DNA of 64,000 nt from Apteryx mantelli. Its lineage: Eukaryota; Chordata; Aves; Apterygiformes; Apterygidae. Below are positions 1 through 10,724 of the stretch, one piece after another. Each line of letters opens with the position of its first letter. Position 1 is the stretch's first letter. The notes under the pieces are model-generated. The model saw nothing but the letters and a program-made list of their open reading frames with translations, did no database searches and had not been told where the DNA came from. A program made the translations under genes and the position numbers. The stretch spans positions 248,001-312,000 of the forward strand of contig NC_090017.1 of assembly GCF_036417845.1 (NCBI RefSeq), written 5' to 3'.

Positions 1-3000
1 CCACCTCCAACGCAGGCACCACCAGTGCAGACACCACGGCCACCTCCACCTCACAAGCCAGCACCACCACAGCAGCCCCCAGCACTTCACCACACATCTC
101 CACGGCACCCTCCAGCACTGCCGCCACCTCCAGCACTGTCTCCACCACACATCTAACCTCCACAGCAACCTCCAGCCCTGACCTCACTTCACCTGCAGTC
201 TCCTCCACCTCAGCAGCCACCTCCAATGCAGGCACCACCAGTGCAGACACCACGGCCACCTCCACCTCACAAGCCAGCACCACCACAGCAGCCCCCAGCA
301 CCTCACCACACATCTCCAGCGCTGTCTCCACCACACTTGTCACCTCCACGGAAGCCTCCACCACCTTGGCACACACCCTGACCACCATGAGCAGCACTGA
401 GGGGACCACAGGAGCAGAGACCAGCTCAGCACACTCCTCCACGGCCTCTGCCACCCCTCAAGGCACCTCCCCACCACCCTCCAGCACTACTGCAACCTCC
501 AGCGCTCTTTCCACCACACATGTAACCTCCACGGCCACCTCCATCCCTGACCTCACCTCACCTGCAGTCTCCTCCACCTCGGCAGCCACCTCCAACGCAG
601 GCACCACCAGTGCAGACACCACGGCCACCTCCACCTCACAAGCCAGCACCACCACAGCTGCCCCCAGCACCTCACCACACATCTCCACGGCACCCTCCAG
701 CACTGCCGCCACCTCCAGCACTGTCTCCACCACACATCTAACCTCCACGGCAACCTCCAGCTCTGACCTCACTTCACCTGCAGTCTCCTCCACCTCGGCA
801 GACACCTCCAATGCAGGCACCACCAGTGCAGACACCACCGCCACCTCCACCTCACAAGCCAGCACCACCACAGCAGCCCCCAGCACCTCACCACACATCT
901 CCAGCGCTGTCTCCACCACACTTGTCACCTCCACGGAAGCCTCCACCACCTTGGCACACACCCTGACCACCATGAGCAGCACTGAGGGGACCACAGGAGC
1001 AGAGACCAGCTCAGCACACTCCTCCACGGCCTCTGCCACCCCTCAAGGCACCTCCCCACCACCCTCCAGCACTACTGCCACCTCCAGCACTCTTTCCACC
1101 ACACATGTAACCTCCACGGCCACCTCCAGCTCTGACCTCACCTCACCTGCAGTCTCCTCCACCTCGGCAGACACCTCCAACGCAGGCACCACCAGTGCAG
1201 ACACCACCGCCACCTCCACCTCACAAGCCAGCACCACCACAGCAGCCCCCAGCACCTCACCACACATCTCCACGGCACCCTCCAGCACTGCTGCCACCTC
1301 CAGCACTGTCTCCACCACTGAACTCACCTCCATTGCAACCTCCAGCCCTGACCTCACCTCACCTGCAGTCTCCTCCACCTCGGCAGCCACCTCCAACGCA
1401 GGCACCACCAGTGCAGACACCACGGCCACCTCCACCTCACAAGCCAGCACCACCACAGCAGCCCCCAGCACCTCACCACATTCTTCCATGGTACCCTCCA
1501 CCACCTTGGCACACACCTTGACCACCATGAGCAGCACAGAAGGCACCACAGCTGCAGAGACCAGCTCAGCACACTCCTCCACGACCTCTGCCACCCCTCA
1601 AGGCACCTCCAGCGCTGTCTCCACCACACATCTAACCTCCACGGCCACCTCCAGCTCGGACCTCACCTCACCTGCAGTCTCCTCCACCTCGGCAGCCACC
1701 TCCAACGCAGGCACCACCAGTGCAGACACCACGGCCACCTCCACCTCACAAGCCAGCACCACCACAGCAGCCCCCAGCACCTCACCACACATCTCCTCGG
1801 CACCCTCCAGCACTGCTGCCACCTCCAGCACTGTCTCCACCACTGAACTCACCTCCATTGCAACCTCCAGCTCGGACCTCACCTCACCTGCAGTCTCCTC
1901 CACCTCGGCAGCCACCTCCAACGCAGGCACCACCAGTGCAGACACCACCGCCACCTCCACCTCACAAGCCAGCACCACCACAGCAGCCCCCAGCACCTCA
2001 CCACATTCTTCCATGGAACCCTCCACCACCTTGGCACACACCTTGACCACCATGAGCAGCACAGAAGGCACCACAGCTGCAGAGACCAGCTCAGCACACT
2101 CCTCCACGACCTCTGCCACCCCTCAAGGCACCTCCAGCGCTGTCTCCACCACACATCTAACCTCCACGGCCACCTCCAGCCCTGACCTCACCTCACCTGC
2201 AGTCTCCTCCACCTCTGCAGACACCTCCAACGCAGGCACCACCAGTGCAGACACCACGGCCACCTCCACCTCACAAGACAGCACCACCACAGCAGCCCCC
2301 AGCACCTCACCACACACCTCCAGCGCTGTCTCCACCACACATCTAACCTCCACAGCAACCTCCAGCTCTGACCTCACCTCACCTGCAGTCTCCTCCACCT
2401 CGGCAGACACCTCCAACGCAGGCACCACCAGTGCAGACACCACGGCCACCTCCACCTCACAAGCCAGCAGCACCACAGCAACCCCCAGCACCTCACCACA
2501 CATCTCCACGGCACCCTCCAGCACTGCTGCCACCTCCAGCACTGTCTCCACCACACATGTAACCTCCACGGCCACCTCCAGCCCTGACCTCACCTCACCT
2601 GCAGTCTCCTCCACCTCAGCAGCCACCTCCAATGCAGGCACCACCAGTGCAGACACCACGGCCACCTCCACCTCACAAGCCAGCACCACCACAGCAGCCC
2701 CCAGCACCTCACCACACATCTCCAGCGCTGTCTCCACCACACTTGTCACCTCCACGGAAGCCTCCACCACCTTGGCACACACCCTGACCACCATGAGCAG
2801 CACTGAGGGGACCACAGGAGCAGAGACCAGCTCAGCACACTCCTCCACGGCCTCTGCCACCCCTCAAGGCACCTCCCCACCACCCTCCAGCACTACTGCA
2901 ACCTCCAGCGCTCTTTCCACCACACATGTAACCTCCACGGCCACCTCCATCCCTGACCTCACCTCACCTGCAGTCTCCTCCACCTCGGCAGCCACCTCCA

Positions 3001-5080
3001 ACGCAGGCACCACCAGTGCAGACACCACGGCCACCTCCACCTCACAAGCCAGCACCACCACAGCTGCCCCCAGCACCTCACCACACATCTCCACGGCACC
3101 CTCCAGCACTGCCGCCACCTCCAGCACTGTCTCCACCACACATGTAACCTCCACGGCCACCTCCAGCTCTGACCTCACCTCACCTGCAGTCTCCTCCACC
3201 TCGGCAGACACCTCCAACGCAGGCACCACCAGTGCAGACACCACCGCCACCTCCACCTCACAAGCCAGCACCACCACAGCAGCCCCCAGCACCTCACCAC
3301 ATTCTTCCATGGAACCCTCCACCACCTTGGCACACACCTTGACCACCATGAGCAGCACAGAAGGCACCACAGCTGCAGAGACCAGCTCAGCACACTCCTC
3401 CACGACCTCTGCCACCCCTCAAGGCACCTCCAGCGCTGTCTCCACCACACATCTAACCTCCACGGCCACCTCCAGCCCTGACCTCACCTCACCTGCAGTC
3501 TCCTCCACCTCGGCAACCACCTCCAACGCAGGCACCACCAGTGCAGACACCACGGCCACCTCCACCTCACAAGACAGCACCACCACAGCAGCCCCCAGCA
3601 CCTCACCACACACCTCCAGCGCTGTCTCCACCACACATCTAACCTCCACAGCAACCTCCAGCTCGGACCTCACCTCACCTGCAGTCTCCTCCACCTCGGC
3701 AGCCACCTCCAATGCAGGCACCACCAGTGCAGACACCACGGCCACCTCCACCTCACAAGCCAGCACCACCACAGCTGCCCCCAGCACCTCACCACACATC
3801 TCCACGGCACCCTCCAGCACTGCCGCCACCTCCAGCACTGTCTCCACCACACATCTAACCTCCACGGCCACCTCCAGCTCTGACCTCACCTCACCTGCAG
3901 TCTCCTCCACCTCGGCAGCCACCTCCAATGCAGGCACCACCAGTGCAGACACCACGGCCACCTCCACCTCACAAGCCAGCACCACCACAGCAGCCCCCAG
4001 CACCTCACCACACATCTCCACGGCACCCTCCAGCACTGCCGCCACCTCCAGCACTGTCTCCACCACACATCTAACCTCCACGGCCACCTCCAGCTCGGAC
4101 CTCACTTCACCTGCAGTCTCCTCCACCTCGGCAGCCACCTCCAATGCAGGCACCACCAGTGCAGACACCACGGCCACCTCCACCTCACAAGCCAGCACCA
4201 CCACAGCAGCCCCCAGCACCTCACCACACATCTCCACGGCACCCTCCAGCACTGCTGCCACCTCCAGCACTGTCTCCACCACTGAACTCACCTCCATTGC
4301 AACCTCCAGCCCTGACCTCACCTCACCTGCAGTCTCCTCCACCTCGGCAGACACCTCCAACACAGGCACCACCAGTGCAGACACCACGGCCACCTCCACC
4401 TCACAAGCCAGCACCACCACAGCAGCCCCCAGCACCTCACCACACATCTCCACGGCACCCTCCAGCACTGCCGCCACCTCCAGCACTGTCTCCACCACAC
4501 ATCTAACCTCCACGGCCACCTCCAGCTCGGACCTCACTTCACCTGCAGTCTCCTCCACCTCGGCAGCCACCTCCAATGCAGGCACCACCAGTGCAGACAC
4601 CACGGCCACCTCCACCTCACAAGCCAGCACCACCACAGCAACCCCCAGCACCTCACCACACATCTCCACGGCACCCTCCAGCACTGCCGCCACCTCCAGC
4701 ACTGTCTCCACCACACATCTAACCTCCACGGCCACCTCCAGCTCGGACCTCACCTCACCTGCAGTCTCCTCCACCTCGGCAGCCACCTCCAACGCAGGCA
4801 CCACCAGTGCAGACACCACCGCCACCTCCACCTCACAAGCCAGCACCACCACAGCAGCCCCCAGCACCTCACCGCACATCTCCTCGGCACCCTCCACCAC
4901 TGCTGCCACCTCCAGCGCTGTATCCACCACACATCTAACCTCCACAGCAACCTCCAGCCCAGACCTCACCTCACCTGCAGTCTCCTCCACCTCGGCAGAC
5001 ACCTCCAACGCAGGCACCACCAGTGCAGACACCACGGCCACCTCCACCTCACAAGCCAGCAGCACCACAGCAGCCCCCAG
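1..5080 (+). repeat. 216-bp (72-aa) coding tandem array of gene 1
   Basis: The basic unit runs from TSPAVSSTSADTSNAGTTSA through TATSTSQASTTTAAPSTSPH to the end of the unit at SSSDL. It is 72 residues and about 43 of them are Ser or Thr. Perfect 216-bp spacing is visible between about 3670 and 4950. In the first 3.4 kb the unit alternates with shortened versions and with a second block (LAHTLTTMSSTEGTT...) that recurs at about 366, 951, 1506, 2031, 2772 and 3327. The array serves as a dense O-glycosylation scaffold. Length changes keep the frame. Confidence 0.9.
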
Positions 5081-5178
5081 CACTTCAGCACATTCTTCCA
5101 CGGAGGCCTCCACCACACTTCTCACCTCCACAGAAGCCTCTATCACAGAAGTGATATCCACCACAACCGTTCCTCCAG
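1..5178 (+). CDS. Gene 1 mucin-domain exon (5' partial)
   Basis: The frame whose codons begin at position 3 is open from the window edge to the donor at 5179 (ccag|gtaaat) and encodes about 1725 residues, roughly 60 % Ser plus Thr. The 3' part of the exon (about 5080-5178) is less repetitive and leads into the EGF exon. The exon ends in phase 1. ATG codons inside it, such as the one at 366, are internal and are not starts. Confidence 0.92.
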
Positions 5179-7855
5179 GTAAATCTTCATCCCACACCCT
5201 TCCGCACCCTCCCCCAGCTCCGCCCTTTTGGTGTACGGTTCACCCAACGGTCTTCATCCCCCAGTTACCCCCAACCTTGCTTCTTCACAGTTTTCTGCCA
5301 GAACGGAGGCACCTATATTCACCCCCATTGCCTCTGCACCTCCATGTTCTACGGCCCTGTGTGTGAGTTCTCCACCAATTACATTGACACCAGCCTCCGT
5401 AAGTCTCACCTCCCTCCCTGCCCTCACCAGGGCCTCTAGAGGCACAGGCCTCCATGCTGAGCCTCCCCCATCTCGGGTTTTTTAGCTTACCTAAGGACAA
5501 TCGTGGTGGAGACGGAGCTGGTGGTGACTGTCACCAACTTCAACTACACAGCGGAGTTGAACGATACCCACTCGGAGACCTACCGCAAGTTCGAGAATCA
5601 CTTCCGGACAGAGGTAAGGCTGGGGGCAAAAGAAGCTGGGTCATCTCCTGTGGCAGGGCTGGCCTAGCACCTCACACACTCCTCCCTCATTTCTGTAGAT
5701 AAAGAAAGTCTACGGGTACATCCCCGGCTACGAGGGCGTGAGGATTGTCCTCCTCAGGTAAGGGCTGGAGTCTCTCCGGGAGGCAGAGAACCCAGGCATC
5801 CGGGGGCCTCCCCGCTAACCCCCTCAACCCCTTCCCTCAGACCCGGCAGTATCGTGGTGGAACACAAGATCCTCTTCACTGCCCTGGAGGGTGACAACAC
5901 AACGGAGGACATCCAGGGGGTGACAGAGAAGCTGGTGCAGAGGCTGCGGGACACGGAGGCCAGCCAGGGTGTCTGCCAGCACAACAAGTGTGAGTGTCCT
6001 TGCATATTCCCCCCCCGGATGCCTGGGTCCGTCCCTGGATGTGGCATTACTGGTTTGGCCCAGGGATGCCCCAGGGTGCAATGAGACCCCTGAAGGAAGG
6101 TCTCTGAATCCTTCTCTCTCCCCCTCTGCAGCCATCCTCTGCCTCACTGTCCCCCCCAACCCCGTCCTCAAGAATGCGACAGAGACGTCCCTGACCGGTG
6201 AGTGAGAGTGAGGGGCTGGGGGCCTTTGGGGACACTGTTCCCCCTCCTTTGAACCTCACTAGTTGTCTACATACACCACTCATCCCTTATATATGCCCAC
6301 ATTCCGCCCCCCCCCATAACCCACCAGCCCCCTATACAAATCAGCAGTCCCTTGCCCACCCTCCACACATACCCCACCAGTCCCACCAGCACCCTGTGTA
6401 ACCCATCAGTCCTCCATGAACCCCACCAGCCCCCCTACATAACCCACTAGCCCCCTACAAACCCCGTCAGTCCTCTATGTAACCCACCAGTTCCCTGCCT
6501 GAACCCCACCAGCCTTGGGAAGCCCCCAGCCTTCTCTAACCCCCATGTTCTCCCCGACAGATATCTGCTGGCAGCGAGCACCCAGTGAGTACCGGGACTA
6601 CTACTACCCGCTGAACATAGGTGGTTTCGTCCGTTGCATCACCGCCTGCACGTCTAACACGCCCGACACCATGGACTGCCACTACGGCCAGTGCCACGTC
6701 ACCCGGGCTGGTCCCCAGTGCTTGTGAGTGCCCCGATCCCAGCAGTGCCCGCAGCACTAAGGGGGTGACTGGGCTGGTGGAGAGAGGGTCCCCAGGATCT
6801 CTGCTCTGGTCCCTCGCCAGCCCTGGGGATGGGGTAAGGAGCGGGCAGGCTTGATCCACCTCCTCTCTCTGCCCCACAGCTGCCAGGATGAGTCCGCGTA
6901 CTGGTACACAGGCACAAATTGCTCCCAGCGTGTCAACAAGCTAGCCATGGGGCTGGGGCTGGCGGCCACGGTCCTGCTCATCGTCTCCATCGTGCTCACT
7001 GTGCTGCTGGTCGGGGCCCGCCGGAGGAAGTACAACATCAAGTAAGAAGAGCCCGGATGGCGGGGCTTGCTAGGGAGGGGACCATCGTGGCTTTCAGCAG
7101 GGATGCTGTCCTGAAGCCTGGGTTTTTAGGGGGAGTGCATCTGGGTTAGAGCAGGGCTGGCACCCGGACGCCTGGGTTCCAGGGTTGGGGGCCGGCCCCT
7201 TCTTTCTGCTGGCTCTCAACCCTCTGAGACACCCTCTCGATGCCCCCCACAGTGAAACTCACTCTGACAGTGGAGGCAGCTGGTATGAGGAGGACGGCCT
7301 CACCTGGAACTCACCTGACGGCTTCATGTACCAAAACCAGGGAGCCACCGACTTTGCAGGTGAGACCCAGCCCCAGCAGAGCTGCATCACCCTGGGCAGT
7401 GGTGAACAAACTGGCTCAGCAGGTCTCTTCCAGCTGGGGCAAGCCCAGGGCTGAATCCAGGTCTGAGTCTGGTTCAGGCTGGCACATGGCAGTGACTGGG
7501 GCATGCCCCAGTGATAACGATGGATGTCCCTCCCTTGAACCTCCCTGCTTGGAAACCTGGGCCCTTCCACTAACCCCAGTGCCTTCTGCTCTCTCCCCAC
7601 AGGAAGGGACACTTTACGTAGCTTCCAGCCCTCACTGGACATGGTGGATACCTCCATCCCGGTATGTACCCCTTCTCCGTTGGAACCACCCACTCCCCCT
7701 TTCCTGGTCTGAGGACCCAGGTGTCTGGGGAACAGAGGGAGGTACTCTGCACAGGAAGGTTACAGGTGCCCCCTTCTCACCCCTCTAATGCTCCCTTTTG
7801 TCACCTTCCTCTGCAGATGCACATCACGAGACCGAAGCTCATGACCAAGCTGTGA
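1..7855 (+). CDS. Gene 1: membrane-bound mucin, MUC3/MUC12/MUC17 family (5' partial, 11 coding exons seen)
   Basis: The spliced reading gives 2071 residues to the stop at 7853-7855. Numbering from the window start, the order is a Thr/Ser/Pro tandem-repeat domain (1-1725), an EGF-like motif (1728-1752), a SEA module (about 1762-1870) with the cleavage motif GSIVV at 1826-1830, a Cys-rich/EGF-like segment (about 1868-1964), a membrane helix (about 1971-1996) followed by RRRK, and a 75-residue tail ending MTKL. This EGF-SEA-EGF-TM order is that of the MUC3/12/17 membrane mucins, which form the apical glycocalyx of epithelia. All ten introns are GT-AG and the phases agree. The signal peptide and any earlier exons lie left of the window. 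The last three residues T-K-L fit a class I PDZ ligand. I cannot say which mammalian gene, if any, is the strict orthologue. Confidence 0.9.
5291..5398 (+). CDS. Gene 1 exon: EGF-like motif before SEA
   Basis: The acceptor is cttcttcacag and the donor is ctcc|gtaag; phase 1 in and 1 out, 108 bp. It encodes VFCQNGGTYIHP, then CLC, then FYGPVCEF, a short EGF-like pattern with only four cysteines. Gene 2 has a 108-bp exon of the same phase at the matching place. Confidence 0.88.
5486..5613 (+). CDS. Gene 1 exon: SEA domain, N-terminal part
   Basis: The acceptor is gttttttag and the donor is cagag|gtaagg; phase 1 in and 0 out, 128 bp. It encodes an extended strand (ETELVVTVTNFNYTAELND) and the start of a helix (SETYRKFENHFRTE), as at the start of SEA modules in membrane mucins. 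Confidence 0.87.
5699..5757 (+). CDS. Gene 1 exon: SEA domain, middle
   Basis: The acceptor is catttctgtag and the donor is ctcag|gtaagg; 59 bp, phase 0 in and 2 out. It encodes IKKVYGYIPGYEGVRIVLL, the core leading to the cleavage loop. The matching exon of gene 2 is also 59 bp with the same phases. Confidence 0.88.
5841..5989 (+). CDS. Gene 1 exon: SEA cleavage site and C-terminal helix
   Basis: The acceptor is ccttccctcag and the donor is caagt|gtgagt; 149 bp, phase 2 in and 1 out. It encodes RPGSIVVEHKILF followed by an amphipathic helix (TTEDIQGVTEKLVQRL). GSIVV corresponds to the autoproteolytic G|S turn of SEA domains. Cys-rich sequence begins at the end (GVCQHNK). Confidence 0.88.
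6132..6197 (+). CDS. Gene 1 exon: short linker after SEA
   Basis: The acceptor is ccccctctgcag and the donor is gaccg|gtgagt; 66 bp, phase 1 in and 1 out. It encodes SILCLTVPPNPVLKNATETS, with one cysteine and one N-glycosylation sequon (NAT). Confidence 0.83.
6198..6560 (+). repeat. Intron of gene 1 with a C-rich ~30-bp minisatellite
   Basis: About 6285-6520 holds diverged tandem copies built on the pattern C-rich block, then ACATAACCCACCAG or AACCCCACCAGCC, spaced about 28-32 bp. It lies wholly between the donor at 6198 and the acceptor at 6560 and has no coding role. Confidence 0.6.
6561..6723 (+). CDS. Gene 1 exon: Cys-rich segment
   Basis: The acceptor is ctccccgacag and the donor is tgctt|gtgagt; 163 bp, phase 1 in and 2 out. 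It encodes a segment with DYYYPLNIGGFVRC, then CTSNTPDTMDC, CHV and GPQC. Gene 2 has a 163-bp exon in the same place with the same phases and a similar cysteine pattern. Confidence 0.87.
6880..7041 (+). CDS. Gene 1 exon: end of EGF-like 2 and transmembrane helix
   Basis: The acceptor is ctgccccacag and the donor is atcaa|gtaaga; 162 bp, phase 2 in and 2 out. The last two cysteines (YWYTGTNCSQ) are followed by a hydrophobic stretch of about 25 residues (LAMGLGLAATVLLIVSIVLT and onward) and then ARRRK, a positive-inside stop-transfer signal. Confidence 0.92.
7253..7359 (+). CDS. Gene 1 exon: cytoplasmic tail, part 1
   Basis: The acceptor is tgccccccacag and the donor is tgcag|gtgaga; 107 bp, phase 2 in and 1 out. 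It encodes an acidic, aromatic stretch (SDSGGSWYEEDGLTW) with two tyrosines. Confidence 0.86.
7603..7661 (+). CDS. Gene 1 exon: cytoplasmic tail, part 2
   Basis: The acceptor is tctccccacag and the donor is tcccg|gtatgt; 59 bp, phase 1 in and 0 out. It encodes GRDTLRSFQPSLDMVDTSIP. The matching exon of gene 2 is also 59 bp. Confidence 0.86.
7817..7855 (+). CDS. Gene 1 last coding exon and stop
   Basis: The acceptor is cttcctctgcag. The exon encodes MHITRPKLMTKL and TGA at 7853-7855. The C-terminal T-K-L fits the class I PDZ-ligand rule (Ser/Thr at -2, hydrophobic at 0). MUC17 is reported to bind PDZ proteins through its C terminus. Confidence 0.85.
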   Translation: MHITRPKLMTKL

Positions 7856-8460
7856 TCCTGCCCCGGGACTTCGGTCCCACTTGTAGCCTCGGCTGGTCCA
7901 GCCACAAACCTGCATGCAAGAAAGGCCAAGGGGCTAGGAAAAAACCAGCTGGAGCCATCTGGAGAGAGAAAGACCCTCTCACAGGCTGCAGATGACCTTG
8001 ATTTCACCAGGACAGGTTCCTCCAGCTGATTCTGGCTCCTCCAAGGTCTCCCCCAGAGAAGGAGGGAAGGACAGATCCCTCCCCACTGCCAGAGCTCTGG
8101 GGACCCCAGGGGAGACCCCAAGCCCCCGGGGTGACATGAATCCATCCACGGAGGCTGGAACACCAGTACCCAGCCAAGGAAGAAGGGATGGATCCCACTA
8201 ACTGGTGCCTTGGCATGCAGGACGTGCTGAGAGCCAGGAGAACACATGAATGTGGGACACATTTCCCTATTATTTATTATTTATTTGGATGCTTCATGTG
8301 TAGCCTCGGCCACATGCTGCCAACTGTTCCCTCCGTTCCTCATTCGTGTGAATAGTTTATAGGTGTAATAAGACTAAAGTGTTGTGCCTCTATGGCTTGT
8401 TATTGCTACCAGGCTGATAAGCATGGAGTCAAGGCCAATGGAAAAAAAAATAAATAAAGG
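7856..8460 (+). other. Gene 1 3' UTR with AU-rich elements
   Basis: The non-coding sequence after the stop shows several ATTTA pentamers in a TATTTATTATTTATTTGG run at about 8271-8288, the core of AU-rich elements that control mRNA decay. The exact 3' end is uncertain. Confidence 0.6.
8449..8458 (+). terminator. Candidate polyadenylation signal of gene 1 (overlapping AATAAA)
   Basis: Two overlapping AATAAA hexamers lie at 8449-8454 and 8453-8458, about 600 bp after the stop. Weaker alternatives are ACTAAA at 8373-8378, followed by GT-rich gtgttgtg, and AGTAAA at 8662-8667, followed by a T/G-rich stretch. Choosing between them needs transcript ends. Confidence 0.5.
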
Positions 8461-8689
8461 TGGAAGCCAGAGGGGTAGAGCTCTTCGGAGCAGGATGAGG
8501 CCTCACAGCAGTGGGGAAGAGCACTTTAAGTAGGGGATGGACTGAGACGAGCAGCAGGGAGGTCTCTGCAGGGACCGTGAGGCTGGGGCCAGGAGGGGGG
8601 TATTGTATCCCCTGAGCCCTGCTGTCAGTCCATCTCCTTTTCACATGGTTATTGCACACCCAGTAAACTTACTATTATTGCTCTTGTGA

Positions 8690-9180
8690 TTGCTGTTTGT
8701 TTTTATTACTTTGTTTTCATATTGTCATCTGCAGAAACGCCCACCAGGGCTTATCAAACCTTTATAGCCAGTAGCTACCCAGCTTTGGCACGGCATTCCT
8801 TTCCAAGGAAACCACCTGCATGCCTGGCCAAGACGGACGTGCCCTCGGCTGCTCTCCCAATGGTGCTCAGTGATAGCTGACACGGTTCTGGTGCAGTCCC
8901 TGGGTCCCAGTCTCAGCTTTGGGAGAGCCACGGGGGGGGGGAGGGGTCTAATCCTTGCTGCCCCCAGGCTCAGCACCCGGGGTAAGCTCAGAGGGAGGGC
9001 ACGTAGGACTTCAGAGCAATTGCCATGGGAACTTCAATGCAAAATTCATCAGATAGGACACCTGTACTGGGACCAGTCCCCTGCCCAGAGCAGCCCCATC
9101 CAGGCTCGGGGGGAGTGGGCCAGCATCTCTTGCTTTGGGGAGGTCCCCCAAGGACCCCAGGCTAAGGCACAGCCCTAGGG
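8690..9180. other. Intergenic sequence between genes 1 and 2, no feature seen
   Basis: I find no plausible spliced gene, RNA gene or mobile element. A T/G-rich stretch occurs at about 8690-8730 and a run of about ten G at 8932-8941. Confidence 0.5.
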
Positions 9181-9184
9181 CACA

Positions 9185-9560
9185 CCAGGGAGCGTGCTGC
9201 AGCTGGGACATAGTGGGAAGCACTGGGAAGTAAAAGCACACTCTGGGGAGCACATTACACCCAGGACACACCAGGATGTATTGGGAAGCACTGGGAAGTA
9301 TGGGGACACTCTGGGGAGCACGTTGCACCCAGGACACACTGGGGGGCACTGGGAAGTACCAGGACATGCTGGGGAGCACGCAAGTCCCGGGACACACTAG
9401 AATACTCTGAGGAACGCTAGGAAGTGCCGGCACACTCTGGGGAGCACCTTACACCCGTGACACACTGGGATGCACTGGGGGGGGGGGGCGGGCACTGGGA
9501 GACATGCTGCACCCGGGACACACCGGGAATGCCCTGGGAAGCACCGGGAAGTCCCGGGCG
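9185..9560. repeat. Intergenic minisatellite, unit about 60-68 bp
   Basis: Diverged tandem copies carry the landmarks CTCTGGGGAGCAC, ACACCCAGGACACA and CACTGGGAAGT. The first landmark recurs at about 9241, 9309, 9369 and 9435. A G-run interrupts the array at about 9478-9488. Confidence 0.75.
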
Positions 9561-9670
9561 GCGTCTCCAGCACCGCGGAGAGCGCCCCGGGCGCACCCTG
9601 CCGTCAGCACCGCGGACAGCTCCGCGCCGCCCCGGGCACCGGGGACGGGCAGGGAGGGCACCCACGGGGG
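9540..9670. other. CpG-dense patch within the minisatellite zone
   Basis: CpG is locally frequent (cccgggcggcg, caccgcggag, cgcgccgccccgg), unlike the flanking CpG-poor minisatellites. It might be a small CpG island or simply a GC-rich variant of the repeat. No TATA box or first exon can be tied to it. Confidence 0.4.
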
Positions 9671-10320
9671 GCCGGGGACAAGGGGCAAATGGGGAGGGGA
9701 CCCACGAGGGCCCGGGTATGGGAGACCCCTGGGGAAGGCAGCTGCAGGTGTCCAAGGACAGGGATCAAGGGACCGGGGGGGGGGGGCACCCTGGAGAGGG
9801 CGCCCTGGAGAGGACACCCACGAGGGATGGGGGATGGGGGGGGGCCCCTGGAGAGGACACCCACGGGGGACCAGGGATGACATCCGTGGGTATCTGGGGA
9901 TGGGGGAAGGCACCCAAGGGGGCCTCGGGACTGGGGGAGGACCCTGGGGAGTGCACCCACAGGGGCCTGGGGATGGAGGACACTGGGAATAGCATCCATG
10001 AGAACCTAGAGATAGGGAGCCTGGGAATGACACCCATGGGTACCCGGGGACAGGGGTCCTGGGAACGGGGGGCCCTGGGGACAGTCCTCACAGGTGCCCA
10101 GGGACAGAGGTCCCCAGGGACAGCACCCAGGAATGGAAGACCTCTGGGATGCCACTCATGGATGCCTGGGGATGGAGGGTCACAGAGACAGAGGGCACCA
10201 GAGATGACACCTGCAGGTGTCCCAGGAGAAAGGACCCAGGGGACAGAGGGGCCCGGGGTGCCTGGGGCAGAGAACCTCCAGGGATGGCACCTGCGGGTGC
10301 CCAGGCACCGAGGGCAGGGC
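9650..10320. repeat. Intergenic G-rich minisatellite, heterogeneous unit
   Basis: Many imperfect copies carry the words GGAGAGGACACCCACG, GGGACAGAGG, CACAGGTGCCC and CTGGGGATGG, spaced about 30-50 bp. Long open frames on both strands here reflect the low-complexity repeat. They have no mucin or other domain and are not called as genes. Confidence 0.6.
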
Positions 10321-10559
10321 TGGGGGCCTTTTTGTCCCTTGGGCGGGCAGTGCAGAGAGATGGACAAGAGGCCAGCACTGCATTGCCCCAGCCCAGCCTG
10401 GCTCTGGCCAGCTGGGGTGATTCAGCCAGAAACAGGCTCCTGCCCTCCTCTTCCCTCTCCCCAGAAGGGGGGCAGATTTGGGGGGCAACACCCCAAGGTG
10501 GGGCAAGACAAATGGGCCGTGGGTGGCAGTGATGGAGGGGAACCGTCCCGTCTCTCCCT

Positions 10560-10620
10560 AATCTTATCAGGGCACTGAGAAATGCAGCTCCCTCCCTCTC
10601 TTGTCTCTGGCGATAAGCGC
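10560..10620 (+). promoter_or_regulatory. Two GATA-factor-like motifs upstream of gene 2
   Basis: CTTATCAG (reverse of CTGATAAG) lies at about 10563-10570 and CGATAAGC at about 10611-10618, roughly 100-160 bp upstream of the TATA-like box. GATA factors act on many gut epithelial genes, but such short motifs also occur by chance. Confidence 0.25.
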
Positions 10621-10716
10621 TGAACCCAGGCCCATTGTGGCCAGTCCAGCCGCCCGGGAAATGAGGTACAACCTGGGGACGTCCAGTACCTTCACACCCT
10701 TTCTATTTTGGGCATC

Positions 10717-10724
10717 GATAAAAA
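10717..10724 (+). promoter_or_regulatory. TATA-like box of gene 2 (GATAAAAA)
   Basis: The sequence atcGATAAAAAttact lies about 165 bp upstream of the gene 2 ATG. A start site about 25-30 bp downstream would give a 5' UTR of about 140 bp. Confidence 0.4.

Noticed and set aside
366..400. ATG at 366 as the start of gene 1
   Set aside because: The frame is open upstream to the window edge with the same repeat units, so this ATG-like start is internal.
458..5197. Minus-strand Val/Glu-rich and Trp-rich frames over the gene 1 array
   Set aside because: These are antisense shadows of the 216-bp coding repeat.
9424..10578. 384-codon plus-strand frame and overlapping minus-strand frames between genes 1 and 2
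   Set aside because: They lie wholly in G-rich minisatellites. The Gly/Pro-rich translation has no domain, and open frames exist on both strands at once.
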